The translations under genes were made by a program, and so were the position numbers. This document shows positions 50,511-60,848 of a stretch of DNA of 64,000 nt, piece after piece. Every line of letters starts with the position of its first letter. The first letter of the stretch is position 1. The notes under the pieces were generated by a model. It searched no databases, was not told the origin of the DNA, and saw only the letters and a program-made list of their open reading frames with translations. The DNA is from an uncultured Bacteroidales bacterium (GTDB lineage Bacteria > Bacteroidota > Bacteroidia > Bacteroidales > UBA932): assembly GCA_944323805.1 (NCBI GenBank), contig CALUTW010000001.1, forward strand, positions 124,001 to 188,000, in the 5' to 3' direction.

Positions 50511-53500
50511 ATGATAGACAATGATATAAAAAAGGTTGTCATACTCGGGTCCGGAGCATTGAAGATCGGAGAGGCCGGCGAGTTTGACTATTCAGGGTCA
50601 CAGGCACTCAAGGCCCTTAAGGAAGAAGGGATAGAGACAGTGCTGATAAATCCGAATATCGCTACGGTACAGACTTCGGAAGGTGTTGCCGACAAGATAT
50701 ATTTCCTGCCTGTCACGCCGTTCTTTGTCGAGAAGGTCATCAGGAAGGAAGCACCGCAGGGTATCCTGCTTGCCTTCGGCGGGCAGACCGCCTTGAACTG
50801 CGGCGTTGAGCTGTACCGCTCCGGAGTTCTTGCCAGAAACAATGTACGGGTGCTCGGAACACCTGTCCAGGCCATAATAGATACTGAGGACAGGGAACTT
50901 TTCGTTGAAAAGCTCGACCAGATAGATGTCAAGACCATAAAGTCCCATGCAGCCGAGACCATGGATCAGGCCCGTGCCGCTGCGGCGGAGCTCGGATATC
51001 CTGTGATTATCCGCGCTGCCTATGCCCTCGGGGGACTCGGCTCGGGGTTCTGCGACAATGAGCAGGAACTTGACCAGGTGTGTGAAAAAGCCTTCTCGTT
51101 TTCCCCTCAGGTGCTTGTGGAGAAATCCCTGAAAGGGTGGAAGGAAATCGAGTACGAAGTTGTAAGGGACCGCTATGACAACTGCATCACGGTCTGCAAC
51201 ATGGAGAATTTTGACCCGCTCGGCATCCATACAGGGGAAAGCATAGTTGTCGCTCCATCGCAGACATTGACCAACGAAGAGTACCATTATCTCCGTGAGC
51301 TCTCGATAAAGATTGTCCGCCATATCGGTATAGTAGGGGAATGCAATGTCCAGTATGCCTTCAATCCAGATGCCATGGATTACAGGGTAATCGAGGTAAA
51401 TGCCAGGCTCAGCCGGTCATCGGCCCTTGCCTCCAAGGCTACCGGCTATCCGCTTGCCTTCGTGGCTGCAAAGCTGGGACTCGGCTACGGGCTCTTTGAC
51501 CTGAAGAATTCAGTGACAAAGGAGACCCCTGCATTTTTCGAGCCTGCACTTGACTACATAGTCTGCAAGATACCGCGTTGGGACCTCTCGAAGTTCCATG
51601 GGGTCTCCCGCAAGATCGGCTCGAGCATGAAGAGCGTCGGGGAAGTGATGGCGATAGGCCGCAGTTTCGAAGAAGCCATACAGAAAGGCCTCAGGATGAT
51701 CGGGCAGGGCGCTCATGGTTTCGTGGGAAACAAGGAACTCAAGGTCGCAGATGTAGATGAAGCGCTCAGGGAGCCGACTGACCGCCGTATCTTCGTGATA
51801 TCCAAGGCTATGAGGGCTGGATACACGGTAGACCAGATACACGGCCTGACCAAGATTGACAGGTGGTTCCTCGACAAGCTTGCCGGGATTGTCCGGACAT
51901 TCAATGAGATGCACGGCTACGACAATTGCGAGGCAATGCCGGTGGAACTGCTCCGTCTTGCCAAGCAGCAGGGCTTCTCGGACTTCCAGATTGCACGTGC
52001 AGTATACAAGGACAGGATAGAGACAGAAGATGCACAGATGCTTGTGCGCGCATTCAGAAAGGCTCATGGCATTGTGCCTTGCGTGAAGCAGATAGACACC
52101 CTCGCAGCCGAGTTCCCAGCACAGACCAACTACCTGTACCTTACATATAACGGCACATACAACGATATAAAGTATGAACATGACAGGAGGTCAGTGATTG
52201 TGCTGGGATCGGGCGCATACAGGATAGGAAGTTCCGTGGAGTTCGACTGGTGTTCCGTAAATGCCCTCCAGACCATCAGGAAAGAGGGATATAGAGGCGT
52301 GATGATCAACTACAACCCTGAGACCGTATCGACGGACTATGACATGTGCGACCGTCTCTATTTCGACGAGCTGACTTTTGAGCGTGTCATGGATATATAC
52401 GAGATGGAGTCGCCTCACGGTCTCATAGTATCGGTAGGCGGTCAGATTCCGAACAATCTTGCTCTGCGTCTCGATCAGAACGGGGTCAACATCCTCGGTA
52501 CGACTGCATCGAGCATCGACAAGGCCGAGGACAGGCACAAGTTCTCATCCATAGTTGACATCCTCGGGATAGACCAGCCGAAATGGAAGGAGCTTACCAC
52601 CATAGACGATGTGAATTCCTTTGTTGACCAGGTCGGCTATCCGGTGCTTGTAAGGCCGTCATATGTGCTTTCTGGCGCCGCTATGAACGTATGCTATAAT
52701 GAGGATGAACTCAGACGCTTCCTTTCCCTTGCCGCCGAGGTCTCGCAGAAACATCCGGTGGTCATAAGCGAATTCATGCAGAGATGCAAGGAAATCGAGT
52801 TCGATGCCGTAGCCGACGGGGGAGAGGTAATCGCATATGCCATATCAGAGCATATAGAGTTTGCCGGGGTGCATTCCGGCGATGCCACAATACAGTTCCC
52901 TCCGCAGAAACTGTATATAGAGACGGTACGGCGCATAAAGAAGATTGCAAAGAAGATTGCCGGGGCACTGGAGATATCGGGACCGTTCAATATACAGTTT
53001 CTGGCAAAGGAGAATGCCATCAAGGTAATAGAATGCAACCTGAGGGCATCGCGCAGTTTTCCGTTCGTTTCAAAGGTGCTGAAGATAAATCTCATAGAGC
53101 TTGCCACCAAAGTCATGCTCGGCAAGCATCCTACACCTCCTCACAAGAGCGCCTTTGACCTCGATTATGTGGGAATCAAGGCATCACAGTTCTCGTTCTC
53201 CAGGCTGCAGCAGGCCGACCCTGTACTTGGTGTCGACATGGCATCGACCGGAGAAGTCGGATGCATCGGGGATGACTTCAATGAGGCGCTGCTGAAATCA
53301 GTCCTGTCGGTCGGCTACACGATACCTGAAAAGAATATACTTATCTCTTCAGGGGATGTGATGCAGAAGGCGGACCTTTTCGGGGCATGCCGGCTGCTTG
53401 CAGGCCATGGCTATTCCATATATGCCACTGCAGGGACATACCGTTATCTCACTGAGAACGGGGTGCCGGCCACGAGAGTCCTCTGGCCGAGCGAATGTGA

Positions 53501-53747
53501 GGACGCCGGCCTTGAAGGCTATGACTCAGCCCTCAGGATGCTCCAGGAAAAGCGGATTGACCTTGTCATAAACATTCCGAAGAACTACACCGCACAGGAA
53601 ATGGACAATGGCTATAAGATCCGCCGCGCTGCAATCGACTTCAATATACCGCTGATTACAAATGCACGTCTGGCGACAGCGTTCATACGCGCATTCTGTG
53701 CAACCGGTATTGACGATATCAATATCAAGTCCTGGGACCAGTATTGA
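50511..53747 (+). CDS. carB: Carbamoyl-phosphate synthase large subunit
   Basis: The 1078-residue protein makes carbamoyl phosphate from bicarbonate, ammonia and two ATP, for pyrimidine and arginine synthesis. It has two homologous ATP-grasp halves. The first opens with V-I-L-G-S-G-A-L-K-I-G-E-A-G-E-F-D-Y-S-G, the second near residue 560 with V-I-V-L-G-S-G-A-Y-R-I-G-S-S-V-E-F-D-W-C. A C-terminal MGS-like allosteric domain follows from about 940 (T-A-G-T-Y-R-Y-L, N-I-P-K-N). Length and order are normal. The subunit pairs with the upstream carA product. Confidence 0.97.
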   Translation: MIDNDIKKVVILGSGALKIGEAGEFDYSGSQALKALKEEGIETVLINPNIATVQTSEGVADKIYFLPVTPFFVEKVIRKEAPQGILLAFGGQTALNCGVELYRSGVLARNNVRVLGTPVQAIIDTEDRELFVEKLDQIDVKTIKSHAAETMDQARAAAAELGYPVIIRAAYALGGLGSGFCDNEQELDQVCEKAFSFSPQVLVEKSLKGWKEIEYEVVRDRYDNCITVCNMENFDPLGIHTGESIVVAPSQTLTNEEYHYLRELSIKIVRHIGIVGECNVQYAFNPDAMDYRVIEVNARLSRSSALASKATGYPLAFVAAKLGLGYGLFDLKNSVTKETPAFFEPALDYIVCKIPRWDLSKFHGVSRKIGSSMKSVGEVMAIGRSFEEAIQKGLRMIGQGAHGFVGNKELKVADVDEALREPTDRRIFVISKAMRAGYTVDQIHGLTKIDRWFLDKLAGIVRTFNEMHGYDNCEAMPVELLRLAKQQGFSDFQIARAVYKDRIETEDAQMLVRAFRKAHGIVPCVKQIDTLAAEFPAQTNYLYLTYNGTYNDIKYEHDRRSVIVLGSGAYRIGSSVEFDWCSVNALQTIRKEGYRGVMINYNPETVSTDYDMCDRLYFDELTFERVMDIYEMESPHGLIVSVGGQIPNNLALRLDQNGVNILGTTASSIDKAEDRHKFSSIVDILGIDQPKWKELTTIDDVNSFVDQVGYPVLVRPSYVLSGAAMNVCYNEDELRRFLSLAAEVSQKHPVVISEFMQRCKEIEFDAVADGGEVIAYAISEHIEFAGVHSGDATIQFPPQKLYIETVRRIKKIAKKIAGALEISGPFNIQFLAKENAIKVIECNLRASRSFPFVSKVLKINLIELATKVMLGKHPTPPHKSAFDLDYVGIKASQFSFSRLQQADPVLGVDMASTGEVGCIGDDFNEALLKSVLSVGYTIPEKNILISSGDVMQKADLFGACRLLAGHGYSIYATAGTYRYLTENGVPATRVLWPSECEDAGLEGYDSALRMLQEKRIDLVINIPKNYTAQEMDNGYKIRRAAIDFNIPLITNARLATAFIRAFCATGIDDINIKSWDQY

Positions 53748-53760
53748 TGACCGGGCAATA

Positions 53761-55875
53761 TCACATGGATTCGCCGGCAAAGTCCATCTCCTCAATCAGA
53801 TGGCCTGCGCCGGCGATCCTGTCTATTACAAACAGCACATACCTTATATCGAGTGATATGTTGCGGCACAGGTCAGGATCAAATACGATATCGCTCATGG
53901 TTCCTTCCCATACCCTGTCGAAATTGATTCCGATGAGATTGCCGTCGGCATTGATTACCGGACTTCCGGAGTTCCCGCCGGAAGTATGGTTTGTGGCGAT
54001 GAAACAGACAGGTACGGTCACATTGCCGTTGATGTCAGTCACTGTCCATTGACCATAATCCTTGCTTGAGTAAATGTCCCTGAGCCTCTGGGGTATGTTG
54101 TAGTCGAAGATTTCAGGGTTATCCTTCTGCATTATGCCCTCTAATGTGGATACCGGCACGTACATGACGCCGTCAGCAGGCTCATATCCCTGTACCGAGC
54201 CGTATGCTACACGCAGTGTAAGGTTGGCATCCGGATAGAATGCCCTGTCCCGGTCGAATTCCATGAGTCCCCTCATGTAATCGCGGTAACACAGGGTAAT
54301 TTCCCTGCCCAGACGGGTAAGTTCCGGCTTTATGTCTTCCGAATACCATCTGGAGAAAGTCTCTCCGAACTCCAGCGCGGGATCGTTCTGCAGCAGATCC
54401 GTACTGTCGGCACACGATGCCAGCCTGAGACTGTCAGCGAATGCCGATGTCCCGAACAATGAATCGGCCCAGACCTCTATGCTTCCGAATCTTTCAAGGG
54501 AATGCCTGAAATAGTCCGGCCTGGAATCCTCCGGCATGTTCCTGTCGAATTCTTTCATCATGGAAATGAATATCTCCTTGTCGACAGGCAGGAAATAATC
54601 CTTGAAAAAGCCTGATGCAAGCGATGCCTTGTCCTTGGCTTTCATGTATTGCATGGCAAACCTGGACACCTCGATCTGGTATGCAGTCTCAGAATAATAG
54701 TCCGCTGCATATGAGAACGGCTCCATGAGCCTGTACAGCGAGTCTATGCGGTCTGTCAGCCCTTCATATTCGGTCCCCTCAGCCCAGCGTGCAAATTCGT
54801 GCTCGTATGCCTTCTTTGATGCCACGGTATTCATTTTCCGTATACCTCGCATCTCTCCCTGCCATTTTTTCCAGGCATTTGCCGTGGAGGCATTCTTGGA
54901 TGAATACTGTATCCTCACTTTCTGGCTTGACGCCATATATTTCTTCTGGATGTCCAGTCTCAGGGTCCTCAATGCGATCTTGTGGGGATCGGAAACCTCG
55001 GAAATATATCTTACCCCTTCGGACATAATGTATTCCTGTGTGCGGCCAGGGAATCCGTATACGAATGTGAAATCGCCTTCCCGGACTCCGTCAAGGGATA
55101 TCCTGAACCATTTTTTTGGCCTGTAGGGTACATTGTCAGGGGAATACTCGGCAGGATTGTTGTCCTTGCCGGCATATATCCTGAAAATCGAGAAGTCCCC
55201 TGTATGCCTCGGCCACATCCAGTTGTCGGTGTCGCCTCCGAATTTCCCTATTGAAGACGGTGGAGCCCCGACCAGACGCACATCACTGTATTCCCTGTAC
55301 AGGAAAAGAAAGTACTGGTTCCCGTAGTAAAGGGCTTCGACCGTGGCCCTCAATCCCTTTCCTGCGGAAGTGGCTTCTGCTGTCAGAGCTGCCGAATTGG
55401 CCTTGACAAGCGAGTCCCGCTGGCTTTCATCCATGGAATCACTGTATCCTTTCAGGACGGCGTCCGTCACATCTTCCATCCGCTCGAGAAAGCTCACTGT
55501 AAGCCCTTCGTTCGGCAGCTCTTCATTGCGGGACATGGCCCAGAATCCGTCCTTAAGATAATCATGCTCCACGCTGCTGTGTTTCTGTATCTGGCCATAG
55601 CCGCAGTGGTGGTTGGTAAGGAGGAGGCCCTCATCCGATATGAGCTCTCCGGTACACCCTCGTCCGAACAGGACAACGGCATCCTTCAGCGAGGCCTCAT
55701 TGATGCTGTAGATGTCTTCGGCGGAAAGCCTGAACCCTTTTTCCCTCATGTCTCCGATTCTCTGTGAAATCAATGACGGCAGCCACATGCCCTCATCCGC
55801 CCTGGCATTAAAAAAGGCTGCGGACAGCAATGTCATTGCCGCCGCAGCTATAAATCCGGTAAGGAACCTTTTCAT
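53761..55875 (-). CDS. S46-family dipeptidyl-peptidase, DPP11-type
   Basis: This 704-residue exported serine peptidase should release dipeptides with Asp or Glu in second position. A signal peptide is at the N-terminus (cut near A-R-A). The catalytic region starts with L-T-N-H-H-C-G-Y-G (about residue 87-94); the Asp lies in R-H-T-G-D-F and Ser636 in G-N-S-G-S-P. Eighteen residues after Ser is Arg654 (I-N-F-D-R), the position that is Arg in DPP11 and Gly in DPP7, so an acidic-residue specificity is favoured. It starts 10 bases after the rho stop and may be co-transcribed with rho. Confidence 0.9.
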   Translation of the reverse strand: MKRFLTGFIAAAAMTLLSAAFFNARADEGMWLPSLISQRIGDMREKGFRLSAEDIYSINEASLKDAVVLFGRGCTGELISDEGLLLTNHHCGYGQIQKHSSVEHDYLKDGFWAMSRNEELPNEGLTVSFLERMEDVTDAVLKGYSDSMDESQRDSLVKANSAALTAEATSAGKGLRATVEALYYGNQYFLFLYREYSDVRLVGAPPSSIGKFGGDTDNWMWPRHTGDFSIFRIYAGKDNNPAEYSPDNVPYRPKKWFRISLDGVREGDFTFVYGFPGRTQEYIMSEGVRYISEVSDPHKIALRTLRLDIQKKYMASSQKVRIQYSSKNASTANAWKKWQGEMRGIRKMNTVASKKAYEHEFARWAEGTEYEGLTDRIDSLYRLMEPFSYAADYYSETAYQIEVSRFAMQYMKAKDKASLASGFFKDYFLPVDKEIFISMMKEFDRNMPEDSRPDYFRHSLERFGSIEVWADSLFGTSAFADSLRLASCADSTDLLQNDPALEFGETFSRWYSEDIKPELTRLGREITLCYRDYMRGLMEFDRDRAFYPDANLTLRVAYGSVQGYEPADGVMYVPVSTLEGIMQKDNPEIFDYNIPQRLRDIYSSKDYGQWTVTDINGNVTVPVCFIATNHTSGGNSGSPVINADGNLIGINFDRVWEGTMSDIVFDPDLCRNISLDIRYVLFVIDRIAGAGHLIEEMDFAGESM

Positions 55876-55885
55876 ATGAAATATC

Positions 55886-57760
55886 TTACTGGAGCTTGTC
55901 TCCGTTCATGGTTATCAGGAATTCTTCGTTTGATGATGTCTTCTCCAGACGTGTCTTGAGGAACTCCATGGCCTCTACAGATGTCATGTCGGCAAGGTAG
56001 TTCCTGAGCACCCATATCCTGTTGTTCTGGTCAGGACTGTAGAGCAGGTCATCCCGCCTTGTGCTGCTCAGCGTCACATCGACGGCCGGGAATATCCTCT
56101 TGTTGGCAAGTTTCCTGTCCAGCTGCAGCTCCATGTTGCCTGTACCCTTGAATTCCTCGAAGATGACGTCATCCATCTTCGACCCTGTCTCGGTAAGCGC
56201 AGTCGCAAGGATTGTAAGTGACCCCCCGTTCTCTATATTCCTTGCGGCACCGAAGAACCTTTTCGGCTTGTGCAGGGCATTGGCATCGACACCTCCGGAA
56301 AGGACTTTGCCGGATGCCGGCTGCACGGTATTGTATGCACGGGCAAGCCTTGTGATTGAATCGAGGAAAATGACCACATCATGGCCGCATTCCACCATCC
56401 TCTTGGCTTTTTCAAGTACCATGTTGGCGACTTTCACATGTCTTTCAGCCGGTTCATCGAATGTAGAAGCTACCACTTCAGCCTTTACGCTCCTGGCCAT
56501 GTCGGTCACTTCTTCCGGCCTCTCGTCAATCAGGAGGACAATCAGATAGGCTTCAGGATGGTTGTCCGCTATAGCGTTGGCTATAGCCTTGAGAAGCATT
56601 GTCTTACCTGTCTTCGGCTGGGCTACTATCAGTCCCCTCTGTCCTTTGCCGATAGGAGTGAACATATCTACAACGCGGCATGACAGGTCGTTATGGCCAT
56701 GTCCGAGCAGATTGAACTTTTCATCAGGGAACAGGGGAGTGAGGAAATCGAACGGTACCCTGTCGCGTATGAACTCCGGAGTCCTTCCGTTGATATATTT
56801 GATCTTTACGAGTGGGAAGTATTTGTCGCCTTCTCTCGGAGGCCTGATTTCCCCGGTAACGGTATCCCCGGTCTTCAGTCCGTTGGACTTTATCTGGCCT
56901 GCCGAGACATAGATGTCATCAGGGGAATTGAGATAATTGTAATCTGACGACCTCAGGAATCCGTATCCGTCAGGCATTATCTCGAGCACTCCTGTGGCTT
57001 CGACGACTCCCTCGAACTCTATCTTATGGTACTGGTTCTGCTGGATATTCTGTGCAGGCTTCTGCTCAGGAAGCTGGTTGCGGTTGCGGAGGAAATTCCT
57101 GTTCTGCGGCTGCTGCCTGTTCCTGTCGGAAGGTCTCTGCTGGAATCGCTGCTGTGCTGGCTGCTGCGCCTCGGCGGATGCGTCTTCATTCCTGACTGAC
57201 TCAGTCTCCTCGGGTGCGGACGTCATAGCCGGCTGTGCATCCTGTTCTGTCTGGGCGGTTTCCTGCCTGACCTTCTGTATCCTTGCCCTTCTTGTCCTTG
57301 TGCGGCTGTCTTTTTCCTGGGTTACAGGCTTGTCCTCTGCATTGGCGGTATTCCCTGATGTTACCGGCATATCTGCGGCCGGAGTATCATCCTGCACTGT
57401 CTGTGGCATGGTCTGGGCCTCTGCGTTCTGCTGCGCGGATTTCGGTTTCCTGCCGCGCCTTGACTTCGGCTTTTCATTTGAGTCTGCTGCGGATGCATTA
57501 CCGGCCGGAGTCTCTGCAGGGGTGTCGGGCTTTACCTGCTGTCCTGATGTTTCCTGCTGCACTGGCTGCTGCTTCCTTGGCCTTCCGCGCCTTTTCTGTT
57601 TTTCAGGCTCTTTCTGTGAATCAATCACTGCTTCTGCGTCGAGAATATCATACACAAGTTCATCCTTGGTCATCTTCTTCGCTCCCTTGATTTTAAGCCC
57701 AGCCGCAATCTCACGCAGCTGCTCCTCTCCCATCTCTTTCAGCTCGAATATCTTATGCAT
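55886..57760 (-). CDS. rho: Transcription termination factor Rho with long N-terminal insert
   Basis: The 624-residue hexameric RNA helicase ends transcription at unstructured RNA. A Rho N-terminal helical domain is at residues ~1-45. A segment of about 190 residues follows, rich in Gln, Pro, Ala, Arg and Lys, which is absent from E. coli Rho. The cold-shock-like RNA-binding domain starts near 245 ([14 protein letters not shown]). The ATPase core has V-A-Q-P-K-T-G-K-T (Walker A), D-E-R-P-E-E-V-T-D and [12 protein letters not shown] (Walker B). Such inserts are common in Bacteroidetes. A strong promoter stands 135 bases upstream. Confidence 0.97.
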   Translation of the reverse strand: MHKIFELKEMGEEQLREIAAGLKIKGAKKMTKDELVYDILDAEAVIDSQKEPEKQKRRGRPRKQQPVQQETSGQQVKPDTPAETPAGNASAADSNEKPKSRRGRKPKSAQQNAEAQTMPQTVQDDTPAADMPVTSGNTANAEDKPVTQEKDSRTRTRRARIQKVRQETAQTEQDAQPAMTSAPEETESVRNEDASAEAQQPAQQRFQQRPSDRNRQQPQNRNFLRNRNQLPEQKPAQNIQQNQYHKIEFEGVVEATGVLEIMPDGYGFLRSSDYNYLNSPDDIYVSAGQIKSNGLKTGDTVTGEIRPPREGDKYFPLVKIKYINGRTPEFIRDRVPFDFLTPLFPDEKFNLLGHGHNDLSCRVVDMFTPIGKGQRGLIVAQPKTGKTMLLKAIANAIADNHPEAYLIVLLIDERPEEVTDMARSVKAEVVASTFDEPAERHVKVANMVLEKAKRMVECGHDVVIFLDSITRLARAYNTVQPASGKVLSGGVDANALHKPKRFFGAARNIENGGSLTILATALTETGSKMDDVIFEEFKGTGNMELQLDRKLANKRIFPAVDVTLSSTRRDDLLYSPDQNNRIWVLRNYLADMTSVEAMEFLKTRLEKTSSNEEFLITMNGDKLQ

Positions 57761-57901
57761 AATTTACTGATGTTGTTCCGATATGGAATTGTCCAGAAAC
57801 TGGAAACTTGTAATACTGCCGGACATGCCATGATGAACAGCAATGAAAACTTTATCGGAAAATTATTGTTCAGAATCTATCCAAATAGCGATAGAGTCGT
57901 A

Positions 57902-57932
57902 CAAATGTATTATTTTTTTCTGGTTAAACAAA
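57902..57932 (-). promoter_or_regulatory. Bacteroidetes-type promoter for rho
   Basis: On the minus strand TTTG (57932-57929), a 19-base spacer and TACATTTG (57909-57902) match the -33/-7 consensus fully. The predicted start near 57895 gives a leader of about 135 bases before the rho ATG at 57760, room for autoregulation by Rho. Confidence 0.65.
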
Positions 57933-57984
57933 AAAAACATTCCTGGACGTCCGTATGGCTCCCGAAAATGACGGCCGGAAGCAA

Positions 57985-60753
57985 TCAGTTGTCCCAGTAG
58001 CTGTTGCTCTTCTTGAATCTGAGCAGGTCCGCAAGTGCCGCTGCATTGGCCGCAATACGGAAGCTCCATGACTCCCATTGCCCGTTAGGTACCCATGACA
58101 CCGATATATTGAAACAATGCAGGTCATATGTGGCACTCAGCTGAGTGGTTGTCATTTTCATGGCCATCAGGTCGAAACCGGTGGTAAGGTTGATTGCCAG
58201 GGCAGGGGTGATCTTTACGTTGCCGGAGACACCGAGGGTCTGTGTAAACCTGTGGTTTGTAATCAGCTGCTCATTCGAATACTGGTATGAACGGCTGTAG
58301 TTGAACGAGTAGTTCAGGTTGACGGACCATGGGGCATTCGGATTCATATAGTACAGCCATCCGCCAGGAATATATTCCCCGGTAACAGGATGGTAATAGA
58401 TCCTGGTGTAGTTCGCTGCCGGCGCAGTGTTCCCGCCTCCGCCTGTGGCATTGCTTCCGTCATTCCCGTTGATCTTGCCTTCCCCTGAAAACGAATAAGA
58501 TACCGATGCACTGGCATTGGTCAGCCTCAGAGGCTTGCTCCAGCCCTCCTGCTGGACATTGAACTTGTTGATTCTCTGTCCGCGTTCATTGACTGCGTAC
58601 GGGTCGAAATTCGCATTTGCGCTGATTCCCACTTTCCCGAATACGGATGTGGACATCGTTATCCCTATGTTGCTCATGTTCAATGAGTCGGCGAGGAAGT
58701 TGTATCCGGTGCTTATATTGAGCTGGTCAATCAGCTTGATTTTCTTGGTGCCTTTCCCTGTGGTGTCTCTCAGGTCCCTTACCTTTGCCTCGACATTGTT
58801 GCCTATCGAGAGATTCATGCTGGCAGTCTTGCCTTTTCCCGGTGCGGAATATATCTGCCCGGCATAGATGTTATAGTCCACGCTATGCTGCTCGCCGCTT
58901 GCATCGACATAGTTCAGCGTCCTCCATCCGTTGAAATATGTGCCCTTTTCAGGGCTGAAGGAGAATGACACCGATGGCGATATGATATGCCTTATGGCCT
59001 GTATCTTGCGGTGCTTGCCGAAATTGAACAGTCCATACAGCCTCGTGTTCATTGAAAGGCTGCCTGAATAGTTGTGCGTCGTTCCGAATGTCCCGAACTG
59101 TCCTGAATCTATCTCCTCGACTTCGTCCGTCACGGGATTGTACTGGCGCTCGGTCTTCCTGAAGAACCAGTTCATGCCGTAGCTTATGCTCGGCGTGAAA
59201 TTGATGTACTTGAACAGTGTGAAGTTCGGCAGTCCTATCTGGAAGCTGTGTGTCATTCCGTTCTGGAATTTGTCTACGAATCCGGGCTGGTTGAACTCCG
59301 AAGCCTTGAAATTGATCTTGTTCTGGAGTGTAGTACTGTATCCCAGAGAGAATTCCTCATAGAACTTTTCCTTTCCGACCCGGTTCTTGCGCTTGAAAGG
59401 ATAGAAACGGCTGACGGAGAAAGTCAGGTTCGGGAGCGTGAAGGAATATGAGCTGTCCCTGGAGTTCTGGCTGTGGAGCGCGTTTACAGAGAGATTCATC
59501 TTCCCGTTCCAGTTCTTGGAGTAGGAAATTGATGACGATATCTGGTTCTGGAGTGCCTCCGACACATTTGTCGAGTTGTATTTGCTGTTTGAAGGGCTTG
59601 AGAAGTTGACCGATGCACTGAACGAGGTCCCCGGTCTCGCCTTCGAATCCTGAGAATGGCTCCAGCGGATGGCGAAGTTCCTGGTCTGGAAAAAGTCCGA
59701 GCTTCCTTTCTCTCCGGTCTGGTCATTGGAATAGGTAAGGGCAAAAGTACCCGTACACTTGTAGTTTACCTTGTATCTGGAGTTGACATCGACAGCCCAC
59801 GACCCCAATGTATAGATGTCCCCTGTCACAGACAGGTCGAAATAGTCCCCGATGACGAAATACATGCCGAGGTCCCTGAGATAGAATCCCCTGGCGCTTT
59901 CCTCGCCGAATGTCGGCATGAGCAGTCCCGTAGCCCTGTCCGGACGTTTCGGGATGAACCCGAACGGAAGCACGATCGGAAACATCGGGACCCCCTCCAC
60001 TACAGGATATGCCGGACCGAACACGGTCCTCTGGCTCGGCTTGGTCATGACCTTCGCTGCCGTCAGGTGCAGGTAATAATGTGGCTCTTCGCAGTCGCAG
60101 ACAGTGTATTTGCCTTTCGTTATGTTGATTGACTGGTCAGGCATCATCTTTATGTTCTTCCCGTGGAGTATGCCTTCTGCTTCCTGGGTAATCATGTTGG
60201 TAATCCTGGCCTTCCTCGTGTCAAAGTTATACCGGAGTTCCTCCATGGTATAGGACTTCCCGCCTTCCTCCATCTTCGGCAGGCCTGTAACGGTCCCGGT
60301 TGAATCCTTTGTCCCTCTTGCGAAGACGGTCTTTGTCTGAAGGTCGTATTCCATATAGTCGGCCGACAGTGTCATGTCCCCGTATTTCACTGTGACATCC
60401 CCATAATAGTATATCATGCGTCTGCCGTCGGAAAAGTCCTCGATGATTGAGTCTCTTGCGGTAGTGAATGCCGGCATGTCAAGGGAGCTCTTGTTGAGAA
60501 GGGCGACGGAATCAGCCCTTGATATGGAGTCTGCCCTGGCGGTTGAATCCATGACCGCCCTCATTGAATCGGAGACGGCAACGGTATCGGCCACCTTCTC
60601 CGTTTCCGCAGCCCTGTCCCTCATCCTGTTCCTCCTAGACCTCCTGTCGTCCTGGGACGAGACGCTGAAGGAACTGACGAGCAACAGCAGGAGTGCCGCC
60701 ACCGTCAACTTGCCCATTATCGTCTTATGCTGTGCTTTCCTATATTGAGACAT
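57985..60753 (-). CDS. LptD-like LPS-assembly outer-membrane protein
   Basis: This ~920-residue protein starts with a hydrophobic segment (L-T-V-A-A-L-L-L-L-L-V-S-S-F-S-V-S-S). A Ser/Asp/Arg-rich linker follows, then an OstA/LptA-like beta-taco region (about 100-250: Y-Y-G-D-V-T-V-K-Y-G-D-M-T-L-S-A-D-Y-M-E-Y). A large C-terminal barrel of some 650 residues is rich in alternating aromatic strands. The order matches Bacteroidetes LptD-like proteins, which insert LPS or LOS into the outer leaflet. Starts at 60753 and 60717 are both possible. It is divergent from the amidase gene. LptE is not visible nearby. Confidence 0.85.
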   Translation of the reverse strand: MSQYRKAQHKTIMGKLTVAALLLLLVSSFSVSSQDDRRSRRNRMRDRAAETEKVADTVAVSDSMRAVMDSTARADSISRADSVALLNKSSLDMPAFTTARDSIIEDFSDGRRMIYYYGDVTVKYGDMTLSADYMEYDLQTKTVFARGTKDSTGTVTGLPKMEEGGKSYTMEELRYNFDTRKARITNMITQEAEGILHGKNIKMMPDQSINITKGKYTVCDCEEPHYYLHLTAAKVMTKPSQRTVFGPAYPVVEGVPMFPIVLPFGFIPKRPDRATGLLMPTFGEESARGFYLRDLGMYFVIGDYFDLSVTGDIYTLGSWAVDVNSRYKVNYKCTGTFALTYSNDQTGEKGSSDFFQTRNFAIRWSHSQDSKARPGTSFSASVNFSSPSNSKYNSTNVSEALQNQISSSISYSKNWNGKMNLSVNALHSQNSRDSSYSFTLPNLTFSVSRFYPFKRKNRVGKEKFYEEFSLGYSTTLQNKINFKASEFNQPGFVDKFQNGMTHSFQIGLPNFTLFKYINFTPSISYGMNWFFRKTERQYNPVTDEVEEIDSGQFGTFGTTHNYSGSLSMNTRLYGLFNFGKHRKIQAIRHIISPSVSFSFSPEKGTYFNGWRTLNYVDASGEQHSVDYNIYAGQIYSAPGKGKTASMNLSIGNNVEAKVRDLRDTTGKGTKKIKLIDQLNISTGYNFLADSLNMSNIGITMSTSVFGKVGISANANFDPYAVNERGQRINKFNVQQEGWSKPLRLTNASASVSYSFSGEGKINGNDGSNATGGGGNTAPAANYTRIYYHPVTGEYIPGGWLYYMNPNAPWSVNLNYSFNYSRSYQYSNEQLITNHRFTQTLGVSGNVKITPALAINLTTGFDLMAMKMTTTQLSATYDLHCFNISVSWVPNGQWESWSFRIAANAAALADLLRFKKSNSYWDN

Positions 60754-60848
60754 CAATAATATTCTATGGGTTTTGCAAGTTTTTTTATATTTTTGCAAGA
60801 TGCAAAATTAAAACTAATTTCATATTTTACAAAATACAGATAGCTGTC

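Noticed and set aside
56994..57770. 258-codon plus-strand frame opposite the Rho insert, rich in Ser, Cys and Phe
   Set aside because: The repetitive composition mirrors the Gln/Pro/Ala-rich insert of Rho read backwards.
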